Assembly (NCBI GenBank): GCA_017461245.1
Contig: JAFTYW010000008.1
Coordinates: 1 to 64,000 of the forward strand
DNA length: 64,000 nucleotides
Reading direction: 5' to 3'
From: Oscillospiraceae bacterium
Lineage (GTDB): Bacteria > Bacillota > Clostridia > Oscillospirales > Ruminococcaceae
The notes under the pieces were generated by a model. That model was not told the DNA's origin and did not search any database. It saw only the letters and a list, made by a program, of their open reading frames with translations. The position numbers and the translations under genes were made by a program. This document shows positions 23,962 through 32,497 of the stretch, one piece after another. How positions within the stretch are numbered: the first letter of the stretch is position 1; each line of letters opens with the position of its first letter.

Positions 23962-25047
23962 TTAGTATTTTACGGGGTTAGCCGCAAGGTATTTCTTGAC
24001 CATAAGCGCTACCTTAAATATAATAGCGTGGTCAAACTCACGAAGCTCAAGGCCTGTAAGCTTTTTGATCTTCTCAAGCCTATAAACCAGAGTATTTCTA
24101 TGAACAAAGAGCTTTCTTGATGTCTCGGAAACGTTAAGATTATTCTCAAAGAACTTCTGAATGGTAAAGAGGGTTTCCTGGTCAAGACTTTCAATCGAGC
24201 CTGTTTTGAAGACCTCCTGCAAAAACGCTTCGCAAAGGGTTGTGGGAAGCTGATAGATAAGGCGAGCGATGCCTAAGTTCTCATAGCTGACAATAATCTT
24301 ATCAGTATCAAACACCTTTCCGACCTCGAGCGCTATCTGAGCCTCTTTATAGGAACGGGCAAGATCCTTAATTCCGTAAACAACGGTACCGATACCGATG
24401 GAGGTCTGGGTGTAAAACTCGCTGCTGAGAGTGTCAACAATGGAACGAGCAAGCTTTTCAAGATCGCGAGCCTCGATGCCGCTCTTGATCTCCTTAATAA
24501 GAACGACCTCTTTTTCGCTTATATTAAGAACAAAATCCTTCTGCTTATCGGGGAAAAGGTTCTGAACCGCATCGTAAATAGATGCATCGTTATCTGAAAG
24601 AACACGAATGAGCAGCGCAACGCGGCTGACGTCGTTATTAAAATGGAATTCTCTTGCCTTTAAGAAGATCTCTCCGGGGAGAATGTTATCAAGAATAACG
24701 TTCTTTACAAAGTTATTTCTGTCATACTTTTCATCGTAATACTGCTTTATATTAGCAAACGAAACTGCAAGGATATTTGCATATCTTGCGGCACTCTCAT
24801 CACTACCCTCAACAAAAACCGCATAGCCGGACTTTCCGCCTGCGCCGAAGGCCTTGTATGTAAATCCGTCACGCACGAAAACGTCAGCGCTGTCAGCAAT
24901 ATCGAGAGTAACCATCTCGTTAGCCTCACCGATCTTTGCCACACTGCTGCAGGCAACTACGGTTGCATTTGAATCGACAACGCCGATAACACGGTCGATC
25001 GAAACCTTCATTTGTGAAATTACGTCCTTGAAAAGCTTGTTTGACAT
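23962..25047 (-). CDS. PucR/CdaR-family transcriptional regulator
   Basis: 361 residues. The C-terminal ~60 residues form the PucR-type helix-turn-helix (NNLNVSETSRKLFVHRNTLV, then YRLEKIKKLTGL), preceded by a middle GGDEF-like domain (~165-285, SIGIGTVVYGIKDLARSYKE). The N-terminal ~120 residues look like a sensor domain (VIGVVDSNATVVACSS). CdaR relatives sense sugar diacids and PucR purines, but no ligand can be assigned here. It has its own promoter and a terminator. Its position before ftsEX is suggestive only. Confidence 0.85.
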   Translation of the reverse strand: MSNKLFKDVISQMKVSIDRVIGVVDSNATVVACSSVAKIGEANEMVTLDIADSADVFVRDGFTYKAFGAGGKSGYAVFVEGSDESAARYANILAVSFANIKQYYDEKYDRNNFVKNVILDNILPGEIFLKAREFHFNNDVSRVALLIRVLSDNDASIYDAVQNLFPDKQKDFVLNISEKEVVLIKEIKSGIEARDLEKLARSIVDTLSSEFYTQTSIGIGTVVYGIKDLARSYKEAQIALEVGKVFDTDKIIVSYENLGIARLIYQLPTTLCEAFLQEVFKTGSIESLDQETLFTIQKFFENNLNVSETSRKLFVHRNTLVYRLEKIKKLTGLELREFDHAIIFKVALMVKKYLAANPVKY

Positions 25048-25145
25048 TAAGATAACCTCTCTTTGCCGGTTTTTACTCGCTCCGGCAGACCTTTTTGTGT
25101 AACTTTCTTTTGTTCAAATTGCACATTTGTTTATAGACCACATAT

Positions 25146-25174
25146 ATTTTACATAAAAGTTATGCAATTTGCAA
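25146..25174 (-). promoter_or_regulatory. Promoter for the PucR/CdaR-like regulator
   Basis: TTGCAA, 17 bp, TAAAAT on the minus strand, about 100 bp before the start codon. Confidence 0.6.
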
Positions 25175-25360
25175 GTCGTTTTTGCATTTATTTAAATAAA
25201 ATTCATTATTTTCACAAAAATTGGCAAAAAAATTACAAAACGGTTACAAAATTTTCGTCTTTTTGGGCGTCATTTTTTTACCCTTTTGTGCAATTTTATA
25301 GCGCTAATAAAAAAAGTATATATTAAATGTAGAATTTTTAAGTTAATTTATCGTTTTTAT

Positions 25361-25389
25361 TTGATTTTTTGAAAGGAACGCTATATAAT
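25361..25389 (+). promoter_or_regulatory. Promoter for metG-tatD-TIGR01440 operon
   Basis: TTGATT, 17 bp, perfect TATAAT, about 45 bp before the metG ATG. Confidence 0.75.
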
Positions 25390-25432
25390 ATAATTTGAAG
25401 TAATATGTTCTGACACAAAGGAGCTTTAATCT

Positions 25433-27367
25433 ATGCAAAAGAAATTTTATATAACCACCGCTATTGCCTATACCTCGAGAAAACCTCACATCGGCAACAC
25501 CTATGAGATAGTTCTCACAGATGCCATCGCCAGATATAGAAGGCTTGTAGGTGATGACGTTTTCTTTCTTACGGGAACCGACGAGCACGGCCAGAAGATA
25601 GAGGAATACGCAAATGCGGCAGGTGTTACCCCTCAGAAATACGTTGACTCGGTCGCAGGCGAGATCCGCTCTATCTGGGACCTTATGAACACCTCCTACG
25701 ACAAGTTTATCCGCACCACAGATGACTATCACGAAAAGACTGTTCAGAAGATATTTAAAAAGCTCTACGATCAGGGCGATATCTACAAGAGCGAGTACGA
25801 GGGACTTTACTGCACGCCCTGCGAGTCTTTCTTTACCGAAACTCAGCTTGTTGACGGCAAGTGCCCCGACTGCGGCAGAGAGGTTACAAAGACCCGCGAG
25901 GAAGCTTACTTCTTTAAAATGAGCAAGTATGCCGACAAGCTTATGCAGTACATCGAGGAGCATCCCGATTTCATTCATCCCGAAAGCCGCAAGAACGAGA
26001 TGATAAACAACTTCTTAAAGCCCGGCCTTCAGGACCTCTGCGTATCCCGCACCTCGTTTAAGTGGGGCGTTCCCGTTACATTTGACGACAAACACGTTAT
26101 TTACGTTTGGATAGACGCGCTTTCAAATTACATCACCGCCCTCGGCTATGACCCCGACGGCAGTGGAGAGCTTTACAATAAGTATTGGCCTGCCGACGTT
26201 CACATTATCGGCAAGGATATTCTTCGTTTCCACACAATTTACTGGCCCATTATGCTTATGGCGCTCGGTGAGCCGCTACCCAAGCAGGTCTTTGGCCATC
26301 CTTGGCTGCTTGCAGGAAACGACAAGATGAGCAAATCCAAGGGCAACGTTATTTATGCTGACGACCTTGCAGAGTATTTCGGAGTTGACGGCGTTCGTTA
26401 CTACGTTTTGAGCGAAATGCCCTATGCTCAGGACGGAAACATCACCTATGAGACCATTATCGCCCGCTACAATTCTGACCTTGCAAACACCCTTGGCAAC
26501 CTCGTAAACCGCACCATTGCTATGTCTAACAAGTATTTTGGCGGCGTCGTTGAAAATACAGGTGTCAGCGAGGCTGTTGACAGCGAGCTTATTAGTGAAG
26601 CGCTCGAATGTGTAGGCAAGGTTGACAAGCTTATGGAGCAGTTCCACGTTGCCGACTCTTTAGATGCAATCATTTCCCTTGCACGCCGCTGCAACAAGTA
26701 CATTGACGAAACTATGCCCTGGGCACTTGCAAAGGACGAGAGCAAACAAGACAGACTCAAAACAGTTCTCTACAATCTTACCGAGTCCATTCGATTTATT
26801 GCTGTTCTTATCGCTCCTTTCCTGCCCCAGACCGCAGATGAAATTTTAAGACAGATGGGTGGCCCCGAAAGCAGCTATGAATCGCTTTCAAGCTTTGGAA
26901 AAACGCCAAACGGCCACAAGGTTTCTGAGGCAAAGGTTATCTTTGCAAGAATTGACGAGGCTAAAAAGCTTGAGGAAATTGCCGCTGACATTGACAAGAA
27001 ATACGGTCAAAAAGAAGAAACCAAGAAGATCGAGGGTCTTGCGCAGATAGGCATTGACGATTTTTCAAAGGTAGAGCTTCGTTGCGCTAAGATCTTAGAG
27101 TGCGAGCCTATCAAGAAATCTAAAAAGCTTCTTAAGCTTATCGTAAATGACGGTGAGGGCAAGAGGCAGGTCTGCTCGGGTATTTCTCCTTGGTACAAAC
27201 CTGAGGATCTTATCGGCAAAAAGGTTATCTTGGTTGCTAACCTCGCTCCCGCAAAACTCTGCGGAGAGGAAAGCTGCGGAATGATCTTAGCTGCTGACTG
27301 CTCCGAAAATGACGTTAAAGTTCTTTTCCTTGACGATTCTATCCCCGAGGGAAGCCGCATCAGATAA
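25433..27367 (+). CDS. metG: Methionyl-tRNA synthetase
   Basis: Charges tRNA-Met. 644 residues: class I catalytic core with HIGN (19-22) and DKMSKSKGN (~298-306). A zinc-knuckle insertion holds CTPC and CPDCG. An anticodon-binding helical domain (with the MPWALAKD motif) and a C-terminal dimerising tRNA-binding domain (~540-644, DDFSKVELRCAKILECEPIK, KRQVCSGI) follow. AAAGGAG lies before the ATG. First gene of a compact three-gene operon. Confidence 0.97.
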   Translation: MQKKFYITTAIAYTSRKPHIGNTYEIVLTDAIARYRRLVGDDVFFLTGTDEHGQKIEEYANAAGVTPQKYVDSVAGEIRSIWDLMNTSYDKFIRTTDDYHEKTVQKIFKKLYDQGDIYKSEYEGLYCTPCESFFTETQLVDGKCPDCGREVTKTREEAYFFKMSKYADKLMQYIEEHPDFIHPESRKNEMINNFLKPGLQDLCVSRTSFKWGVPVTFDDKHVIYVWIDALSNYITALGYDPDGSGELYNKYWPADVHIIGKDILRFHTIYWPIMLMALGEPLPKQVFGHPWLLAGNDKMSKSKGNVIYADDLAEYFGVDGVRYYVLSEMPYAQDGNITYETIIARYNSDLANTLGNLVNRTIAMSNKYFGGVVENTGVSEAVDSELISEALECVGKVDKLMEQFHVADSLDAIISLARRCNKYIDETMPWALAKDESKQDRLKTVLYNLTESIRFIAVLIAPFLPQTADEILRQMGGPESSYESLSSFGKTPNGHKVSEAKVIFARIDEAKKLEEIAADIDKKYGQKEETKKIEGLAQIGIDDFSKVELRCAKILECEPIKKSKKLLKLIVNDGEGKRQVCSGISPWYKPEDLIGKKVILVANLAPAKLCGEESCGMILAADCSENDVKVLFLDDSIPEGSRIR

Positions 27368-27376
27368 GAGGTTTTT

Positions 27377-28153
27377 ATGGCTTTGATTTTCGATTCACAC
27401 TCGCATTACGACAATTCCCAGTTTGACGGAGACAGAGACGAAGTTCTCTGCTCTCTCAAATCAAAGGGCGTCGGGCTTGTTCTTTTGGCAGGCTGTTCTA
27501 TAGAGAGAAGCGTTTTTATCAGCGAGCTTACCAAAAAATACGATTTTGTTTTCGGCAGTGCGGGAGTTCACCCCATCGACTGCATTGACGAGCCTCTGCC
27601 CTATTTAGACAGATTAGAGCAGCTTTTTAAAGAAAACAAAAAGCTTGTTGCGGTCGGTGAAATTGGTTTAGATAATCACTACGACAACTCACCGCCCGAG
27701 CTTCAAAAAAAGTTCTTTATAGAGCAGTTAGAGCTTGCAAAAAAGCTCGATAAGCCGGTCATCATTCACTCGAGAGAGGCCACCGCCGATATGCTTGATA
27801 TCTTGAAAGAGTACAAGCCCAAAGGCGTTGTGCATTGCTTTTCGGGAAGTGTTGAAACGGCGCGGCAGATACTTGATTTAGGTCTTTATATTGGCTTTAC
27901 GGGTGTGGTTACCTTCAAAAACGCCGCAAAGTCAAAAAAGAGCGCCGAGTTTGTTCCGCTTGACAGACTTCTTATCGAAACCGACTGTCCTTACATGGCG
28001 CCCGTTCCATTTAGGGGCGAGAGGTGCGACTCCTCGATGCTGTCCTCGGTTGCCGAGGTTTTGGCAGAGATCAAGGGCGTTTCGGCAGAGGAAATCATTG
28101 AAACAACATACAACAATGCTATAAAAGTCTACGAAATGGAGGGACTTATATGA
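27377..28153 (+). CDS. TatD-family metal-dependent hydrolase
   Basis: 258 residues, TIM-barrel deoxyribonuclease family. Metal-binding motifs are visible: FDSHSHYDN (HxH), AVGEIGLDNH (Glu), VIIHSRE (His), VVHCFSG (His) and LIETDCPYMAPVPFRG (Asp). In Firmicutes tatD commonly follows metG, as here, 9 bp downstream. Biochemically linked to 3'-5' DNase or RNase activity in relatives. Its TGA stop overlaps the ATG of the next gene. Confidence 0.94.
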   Translation: MALIFDSHSHYDNSQFDGDRDEVLCSLKSKGVGLVLLAGCSIERSVFISELTKKYDFVFGSAGVHPIDCIDEPLPYLDRLEQLFKENKKLVAVGEIGLDNHYDNSPPELQKKFFIEQLELAKKLDKPVIIHSREATADMLDILKEYKPKGVVHCFSGSVETARQILDLGLYIGFTGVVTFKNAAKSKKSAEFVPLDRLLIETDCPYMAPVPFRGERCDSSMLSSVAEVLAEIKGVSAEEIIETTYNNAIKVYEMEGLI

Positions 28154-28734
28154 AAGGTGTATACGCTGTAGAGGACAAGGCACTCCTTACCTCGATTACA
28201 GAGGATGCCAAAAATGCCACCTTGGCTTTGTGCGAGGCGGCAAATGCAAAAAAAGGCTCTCTGTTTATCGTCGGCTGCTCGTCAAGTGAGGTCTTGGGCG
28301 AAAAGATAGGCACCAACTCAAGTCTTGACGTTGCAAAAGCGCTTTTCAAGGGCATTTACCCTGTGCTCTCTGAAAAAGGCATTTATCTCGCCGTTCAGTG
28401 CTGCGAGCATTTAAACCGCGCAGTTATCTTAGAGCGCGAGGCTGCCGAAAAGTTCGGCTACGAGCCTGTTAATGTAAAGCCTCAGGCCAAGGCGGGCGGC
28501 AGCTTTGCAACCACCGCTTATGAGAATTTCAAGGACGCAGTTGCAGTAGAAAAAGTGCGTGCCGACCTTGGAATCGACATCGGCCTTACAATGATAGGAA
28601 TGCATCTTAAAGAGGTTGCCGTTCCCGTAAGGCTACCCATTAAAAAGATCGGAAATGCTCCCATTGTATGTGCAAGGACCCGCCCCAAATTTATCGGCGG
28701 CGCAAGAGCTATATATAATGAAGAATTGCTCTAA
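28150..28734 (+). CDS. TIGR01440/UPF0340 (DUF436) family protein
   Basis: 194 residues, cytoplasmic. Recognised by family segments VGCSSSEVLGEKIGT, GIYLAVQCCEHLNRA, VNVKPQAKAGGSFATTAY, and DIGLTMIGMHLKEVAVPVR near the C-terminus. The family is conserved in Firmicutes but has no established function. It is translationally coupled to tatD by an ATGA overlap, with GGAGGG before its start. The trio metG-tatD-TIGR01440 may be no more than a shared transcript. Confidence 0.85.
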   Translation: MKGVYAVEDKALLTSITEDAKNATLALCEAANAKKGSLFIVGCSSSEVLGEKIGTNSSLDVAKALFKGIYPVLSEKGIYLAVQCCEHLNRAVILEREAAEKFGYEPVNVKPQAKAGGSFATTAYENFKDAVAVEKVRADLGIDIGLTMIGMHLKEVAVPVRLPIKKIGNAPIVCARTRPKFIGGARAIYNEELL

Positions 28735-28761
28735 TACACATTATAAGTATATGTAACTTTC

Positions 28762-28944
28762 GGCCCCCTCTGACGAGGGGGCTGTCATTTTTGTAATAAA
28801 TGACTGGGGGAGAGAAAAAAATATAATTATCTATCCCTCAGTCAAAACCTTTGGTTTTGCCAGCTCCCAGCTTCGCATTGCTACTGCATAAGTTCGGCTT
28901 GCCAAATCAAAGATTTGGAGCCTCACTTATCGTCAGAGAGAGCC
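28762..28944. repeat. Interrupted copy of the palindromic dispersed repeat
   Basis: The left arm GCCCCCTCTGACGAGGGGGC and the following CTG...GGGGGAGAG block match the left arm at 56101. The central turn and ATCCCTCAGTC match the start of the right arm. The right arm is then interrupted by about 60 bp containing a CCAAATC/GATTTGG triloop hairpin, before TCGTCAGAG...GAGCC closes it. The rest of the gap between the TIGR01440 gene and the EutH-like gene holds only the promoter at 28986. Confidence 0.65.
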
Positions 28945-28985
28945 AAGATTCACTATACGTATTTTCTAAATTTCTTTGTTTTGTC

Positions 28986-29014
28986 TTGACTGAAAAGTGC
29001 AAAAGTGATAAACT
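28986..29014 (+). promoter_or_regulatory. Promoter for the EutH-like gene
   Basis: TTGACT, 17 bp, TAAACT, about 35 bp before the start codon. Confidence 0.55.
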
Positions 29015-29049
29015 TTGTTGTTGGAAAACGATAAAAGGGAGGGTAAAAA

Positions 29050-30132
29050 ATGCAGGTCGTTAACATTGTTATAGTCTGTTTTGCGGCGCTTGGTGCGATA
29101 GACTATTTAATAGGAAACAAATTTGGGCTTGGAAACGAATTTGTCCGTGGAATCCTTATGATAGGAACCTGCGCTCTTTCCTCTGTGGGAATAATAATTT
29201 TATCCCCGTTTATTTCAGACCTTCTCTCCCCCGTTTTAAAATTTATTTCAGACAACACTCCGCTTGATCCATCAATAATCTCGGCTTGTCTGCTTGCAAA
29301 TGATATGGGCGGCGCACCGCTTTCCGAAAGCTTTGGCAAGACCGCCGAGCTCGGCTCTTTTAACGGGCTTGTTGTCGGCGCAATGATGGGCGCCACGACC
29401 TCATTTACACTCCCGCTTGCGCTGAGCCTTACCAAAAAAGAGCAGCATGGCAGCATTATGCTCGGCCTTATGTGCGGAATTATTGCAATTCCTTTTGGCG
29501 TTCTGGTTTCTGCGCTGATGGTCGGCCTCACACTTTCGGAAATTCTTTCAAGCCTTATTCCGCTTATTATATTTGCAGCTCTCTTAACCGTAGGTCTTTT
29601 AAAGGTTCCCGAGCTTTGCCTTAAGGCATTTAAGGTTCTTGGAATATTTGTAAAGATTCTCGCAATAGTGGGCTTGCTTGGCGGAATGGTTTCATTCCTT
29701 ACAGGTTACGAGCTCATACCTAACCTCGCTCCCTTTGAGGATTCGATGATGATTGGCGTCAACGCCGCAGTTGTTTTAAGCGGAACACTGCCGCTTTTAT
29801 TCGTGGTTCAGAAGCTTATAAAAAAGCCGCTTGATAGATTAAGCGCAAAAATGGACACAAATCCGCAGTCGATGCTGGGCTTGGTTGCAAACCTTGCAAC
29901 CAACATTACGACCTTCAGTATGATGGAAGATATGGATGAAAAGGGCGTTGTTTTAAACTCTGCCTTCTCGGTTTCGGGCGCATTTGTTTTCGGCGCGCAC
30001 CTTGCCTTTACCCTTGCCTACAAAAGCGAATATCTCGCCCCCGTTATAGTCGGAAAGCTTGTTGCGGGAGCAGCGTCGCTTGTAATCGCAAACATACTTT
30101 ACAAGCTGCTTATTAAAAAAGGAAAGATATAA
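29050..30132 (+). CDS. EutH-like ethanolamine permease family protein (orphan)
   Basis: 360 residues with about ten to eleven hydrophobic helices. It matches the EutH pattern: ACLLANDMGGAPL, a Gly-rich GLVVGAMMGATTSFTLPLA, GLVANLATNITTFSMMEDMD and VNSAFSVSGAFVFG-type (here VLNSAFSVSGAFVFG) segments. EutH moves ethanolamine in organisms with an eut operon. No eutABC, cobalamin or microcompartment genes are near, so substrate assignment is by family only. Monocistronic, with its own promoter and terminator. GGGAGGG precedes the ATG. Confidence 0.82.
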   Translation: MQVVNIVIVCFAALGAIDYLIGNKFGLGNEFVRGILMIGTCALSSVGIIILSPFISDLLSPVLKFISDNTPLDPSIISACLLANDMGGAPLSESFGKTAELGSFNGLVVGAMMGATTSFTLPLALSLTKKEQHGSIMLGLMCGIIAIPFGVLVSALMVGLTLSEILSSLIPLIIFAALLTVGLLKVPELCLKAFKVLGIFVKILAIVGLLGGMVSFLTGYELIPNLAPFEDSMMIGVNAAVVLSGTLPLLFVVQKLIKKPLDRLSAKMDTNPQSMLGLVANLATNITTFSMMEDMDEKGVVLNSAFSVSGAFVFGAHLAFTLAYKSEYLAPVIVGKLVAGAASLVIANILYKLLIKKGKI

Positions 30133-30135
30133 ACA

Positions 30136-30172
30136 AAAAGAGATGTGCTCTTTCGCAGGGCACATCTCTTTT
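30136..30172 (+). terminator. Terminator after the EutH-like gene
   Basis: AAAAGAGATGTGC and GCACATCTCTTTT form a perfect 13-bp stem. Confidence 0.85.
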
Positions 30173-30210
30173 AAATTTACAAAAAACTTACATTTTTGGG
30201 CAAAAAAATA

Positions 30211-30239
30211 TTGCAATTGAAAAAAAAGTCTGCTAAAAT
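30211..30239 (+). promoter_or_regulatory. Promoter for the Leu/Glu-type dehydrogenase
   Basis: TTGCAA, 17 bp, TAAAAT. The start site would be near 30246, leaving a leader of about 115 nt with small stems (GGC/GCC near 30274; GGTAG/CTACC near 30320-30336). The leader was not recognised as a known riboswitch. Confidence 0.6.
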
Positions 30240-30360
30240 ATATTATATTTTCAGCATGAAGTAGATGTTCTAGGCACAAAAGCCAAAAGCGTACACCCCA
30301 TGACTTGAGATACAAACCGGGTAGTCTTTGGCTACCTAAAAATTCTTAGAGGTGATTTGA

Positions 30361-31395
30361 ATGAAACTTATGGAAACCATGTGCGAAAAAGGACACGAAA
30401 AGGTTCTTTTCGTCAACAACGAGAAAGCCGGTCTTAAGGCTATCATTGCTGTTCATAACACCGTAAGAGGACCCGCTATCGGCGGCTGCCGCCTGTATCC
30501 CTACGCTTCGGAAGAGGATGCTTTGTTTGATGTTCTTCGTCTTTCACGCGGTATGTCTCATAAAAATGCTGCTGCAGGTCTTGATTTCGGCGGCGGTAAG
30601 GGTGTTATTATTGCTGACCCCTCGCAGAAGACCGAGGCTATGTTCGAGGCCTTTGGTGAGGCAGTTAATGCTCTCGGCGGTTGCTACATAACTGCAGAGG
30701 ACGTTAACACCGATTGCAACGATGCAATCATTATGACCCGCAAGACCAAATACGTTTGCGGTCTTCCCGCAGTAAGCGGAGATCCCTCTCCCTTCACCGC
30801 TCTCGGTGTATGGCAGGGCATCAAGGCAACTGCTAAGGTTGCTTTTGGTTCGGATAGCTTAAAGGGCTTAAAGATCGCTGTTCAAGGCGTTGGTAAGGTA
30901 GGATACGACCTTTGCCGTCATCTTCACAGTGAGGGTGCAGAGCTTTATATTGCTAACCGCAAGAATATGGCTATTCTTGACAAGGCTGTAGAAGAGTTCG
31001 GCGCAAAGATCGTTCCCGCTGACAAGATTCTTTCTCAGGAGTGCGACATTCTTGCTCCCTGCGCAATGGGTGCTATCGTTAACCCCGACACAATCCCTAA
31101 CTTTAACTGCAAGGCTATCGCAGGCGCTGCTAACAATGTTATCCTTGACCTTGCATCCGGCCAGGCTCTTAAAGACAGAGGCATCTACTATGCTCCCGAC
31201 TTTATCATCAACGCAGGCGGCGTTATCAATGCTGCCGGCGAAGCTGCAGGCAACTACAACGAGGAAGAGGTTCTCAAGAAAGTTTACAATATCTATAACA
31301 CCGTTGAGAGAATCCTTACCGAGTCCAAAGAGACCGGCAGACCCGAAGGCGTTATCGCCGAGGAGTTTGCAGAGAACTGCATCTACGGCAGATAA
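30361..31395 (+). CDS. Leucine dehydrogenase-type Glu/Leu/Phe/Val dehydrogenase
   Basis: NAD-dependent oxidative deamination (or reductive amination) of an amino acid, most likely branched-chain. 344 residues, the short length of leucine/valine dehydrogenases rather than glutamate dehydrogenases (~420-450). Substrate-side motifs GPAIGGCR, LSRGMSHKNAAAGLDFGGGKG (with both catalytic Lys) and TAEDVNT are followed by the dinucleotide fold VQGVGKVGYDLC. The C-terminal GAANN and INAGGVINAAGE segments are also typical. GAGGTGA lies before the ATG. Monocistronic. Glutamate or phenylalanine as substrate cannot be excluded. Confidence 0.88.
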   Translation: MKLMETMCEKGHEKVLFVNNEKAGLKAIIAVHNTVRGPAIGGCRLYPYASEEDALFDVLRLSRGMSHKNAAAGLDFGGGKGVIIADPSQKTEAMFEAFGEAVNALGGCYITAEDVNTDCNDAIIMTRKTKYVCGLPAVSGDPSPFTALGVWQGIKATAKVAFGSDSLKGLKIAVQGVGKVGYDLCRHLHSEGAELYIANRKNMAILDKAVEEFGAKIVPADKILSQECDILAPCAMGAIVNPDTIPNFNCKAIAGAANNVILDLASGQALKDRGIYYAPDFIINAGGVINAAGEAAGNYNEEEVLKKVYNIYNTVERILTESKETGRPEGVIAEEFAENCIYGR

Positions 31396-31410
31396 GAACA
31401 AGTCAATTAA

Positions 31411-31439
31411 AAAAGACACCCGACAGGGTGTCTTTTTTT
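31411..31439 (+). terminator. Terminator after the dehydrogenase gene
   Basis: AAAAGACACCC and GGGTGTCTTTT around GACA, followed by T residues. Confidence 0.9.
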
Positions 31440-31460
31440 CGTTTTCTTCAAATACATTTA

Positions 31461-31489
31461 TTTACTTTTATATTATAATATGATATAGT
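31461..31489 (+). promoter_or_regulatory. Possible promoter for the AT-rich orphan gene
   Basis: TTTACT, 17 bp, TATAGT, about 25 bp before the start codon. AT-rich context lowers the value of the match. Confidence 0.4.
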
Positions 31490-31512
31490 TAAAATACAAA
31501 GGTGATGATTGT

Positions 31513-32007
31513 ATGAGATTTTTTTACAGTTCTTCCTTGGACGATTACTCCAATACCCGAATAGACAACTGCTATAACAACATAAAAAATAAAATTGCCC
31601 AAAAAAGCGGTGTATCTAATTTTATAGAAAAAGATGGTTGGATTGCATTTTCAGGAGATACCGAAAATCCCGAATTACTATTAACTATTAGTATAACGAA
31701 ATCCGAGGGTAAGCTACACCTATACGCTGATATTGATGACGATATTTCGTGGTATGAATGGGACTATGAAAATCAAGAAGACTTTGAAAATGAAATCGTA
31801 GCACATATTGCTCCATTAGTTAACAATACCATAAAATTCATAACAGAAAAGAAAAAGCATAAATACATAAAAACAGCTCGATATTTTCTTAATAATAACA
31901 ATGAATGGGTTTTAATAGACCAAAACATACTTAACAACTGGTTGTTTCGTTTGTTTATAACAAAAGATTCGATTAAAGAAGAAATAAAAACATATCAAAT
32001 CTTATAA
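31513..32007 (+). CDS. Hypothetical protein in AT-rich DNA
   Basis: 164 residues, not recognised. Acidic, with many Asn/Asp/Tyr/Trp residues (for example DIDDDISWYEWDYENQ in the middle) and a Lys-rich C-terminal third. No signal peptide or membrane helix. Its codon use is AT-rich (AAT, ATA, TTT) and unlike the GC-richer housekeeping genes on either side, which suggests recent acquisition. AAAGGTGATGATTGT precedes the ATG. Flanked by its own possible promoter and a strong terminator, so it stands alone. Confidence 0.65.
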   Translation: MRFFYSSSLDDYSNTRIDNCYNNIKNKIAQKSGVSNFIEKDGWIAFSGDTENPELLLTISITKSEGKLHLYADIDDDISWYEWDYENQEDFENEIVAHIAPLVNNTIKFITEKKKHKYIKTARYFLNNNNEWVLIDQNILNNWLFRLFITKDSIKEEIKTYQIL

Positions 32008-32020
32008 CGTAATATGCAAT

Positions 32021-32062
32021 AAAAGTGGGAGATATTTTTAAAAGAAATATCTCCCACTTTTA
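32021..32062. terminator. Bidirectional terminator between the orphan gene and rpiB
   Basis: AAAAGTGGGAGATATTT pairs with AAATATCTCCCACTTTT around a short A/T loop, with A and T runs outside. It serves the two converging transcripts. Confidence 0.9.
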
Positions 32063-32497
32063 TTATTTTTCAAGCTCGGCTATTTTGGCAACTCGGATGG
32101 CGTGTCTTCCGCCCTCAAACTCGGTTTCAAGAAAAACCTTTATAAGCTCAAGTGCGAGCCCCGCTCCCGTTATTCTCTCGCCGATACATATAATGTTAGA
32201 GTCGTTGTGCATCCTTGTATACTTAGCACTGAAATAGTCGGTGCAGTGCGCCGCTCTGATGCCCTTCACTTTGTTTGCGGCAATCGACATTCCTATTCCC
32301 GTTCCGCAGAGCAAAATTCCTTTTTCGCACTCGCCGCCCGCTACTGCAAAGGCTACCTTTTTAGCGTAGTCGACATAGTCGCAAGACTGCTCACTGTCTG
32401 TGCCGAAATCCTTAACCTCGTAGCCGTTTTGTTTTAAGAAATCTATGACCGCTCCTTTGAGCTTAAAACCGCCGTGGTCGCATCCTATCGCTATCAT
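32063..32497 (-). CDS. rpiB: Ribose-5-phosphate isomerase B
   Basis: Interconverts ribose 5-phosphate and ribulose 5-phosphate. 144 residues with the RpiB motifs CDHGGF near the N-terminus, GILLCGTGIG (catalytic Cys), HCTDYFSAKYTRMHND and CIGERITG. LacAB/RpiB relatives share these, but the single-gene arrangement favours RpiB. Its start overlaps the tsaB stop by four bases, so it is part of the tsaE-tsaB-rpiB transcript. Confidence 0.93.
   Translation of the reverse strand: MIAIGCDHGGFKLKGAVIDFLKQNGYEVKDFGTDSEQSCDYVDYAKKVAFAVAGGECEKGILLCGTGIGMSIAANKVKGIRAAHCTDYFSAKYTRMHNDSNIICIGERITGAGLALELIKVFLETEFEGGRHAIRVAKIAELEK

Larger units (their letters stand above)
25048..25432. other. Intergenic region between divergent pucR-like and metG genes
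   Basis: No gene. It holds a TGCCGG/CCGGCA stem (25064-25087) just upstream of the regulator's start, the leftward promoter at 25146-25174, an AT-rich stretch with a TTTATTTAAATAAA palindrome near 25189, and the rightward metG promoter. No T-box or riboswitch was recognised upstream of metG. Confidence 0.6.

Noticed and set aside
25343..25978. 211-codon open frame antisense to metG
   Set aside because: Shadow of metG codon bias and runs across the metG promoter.
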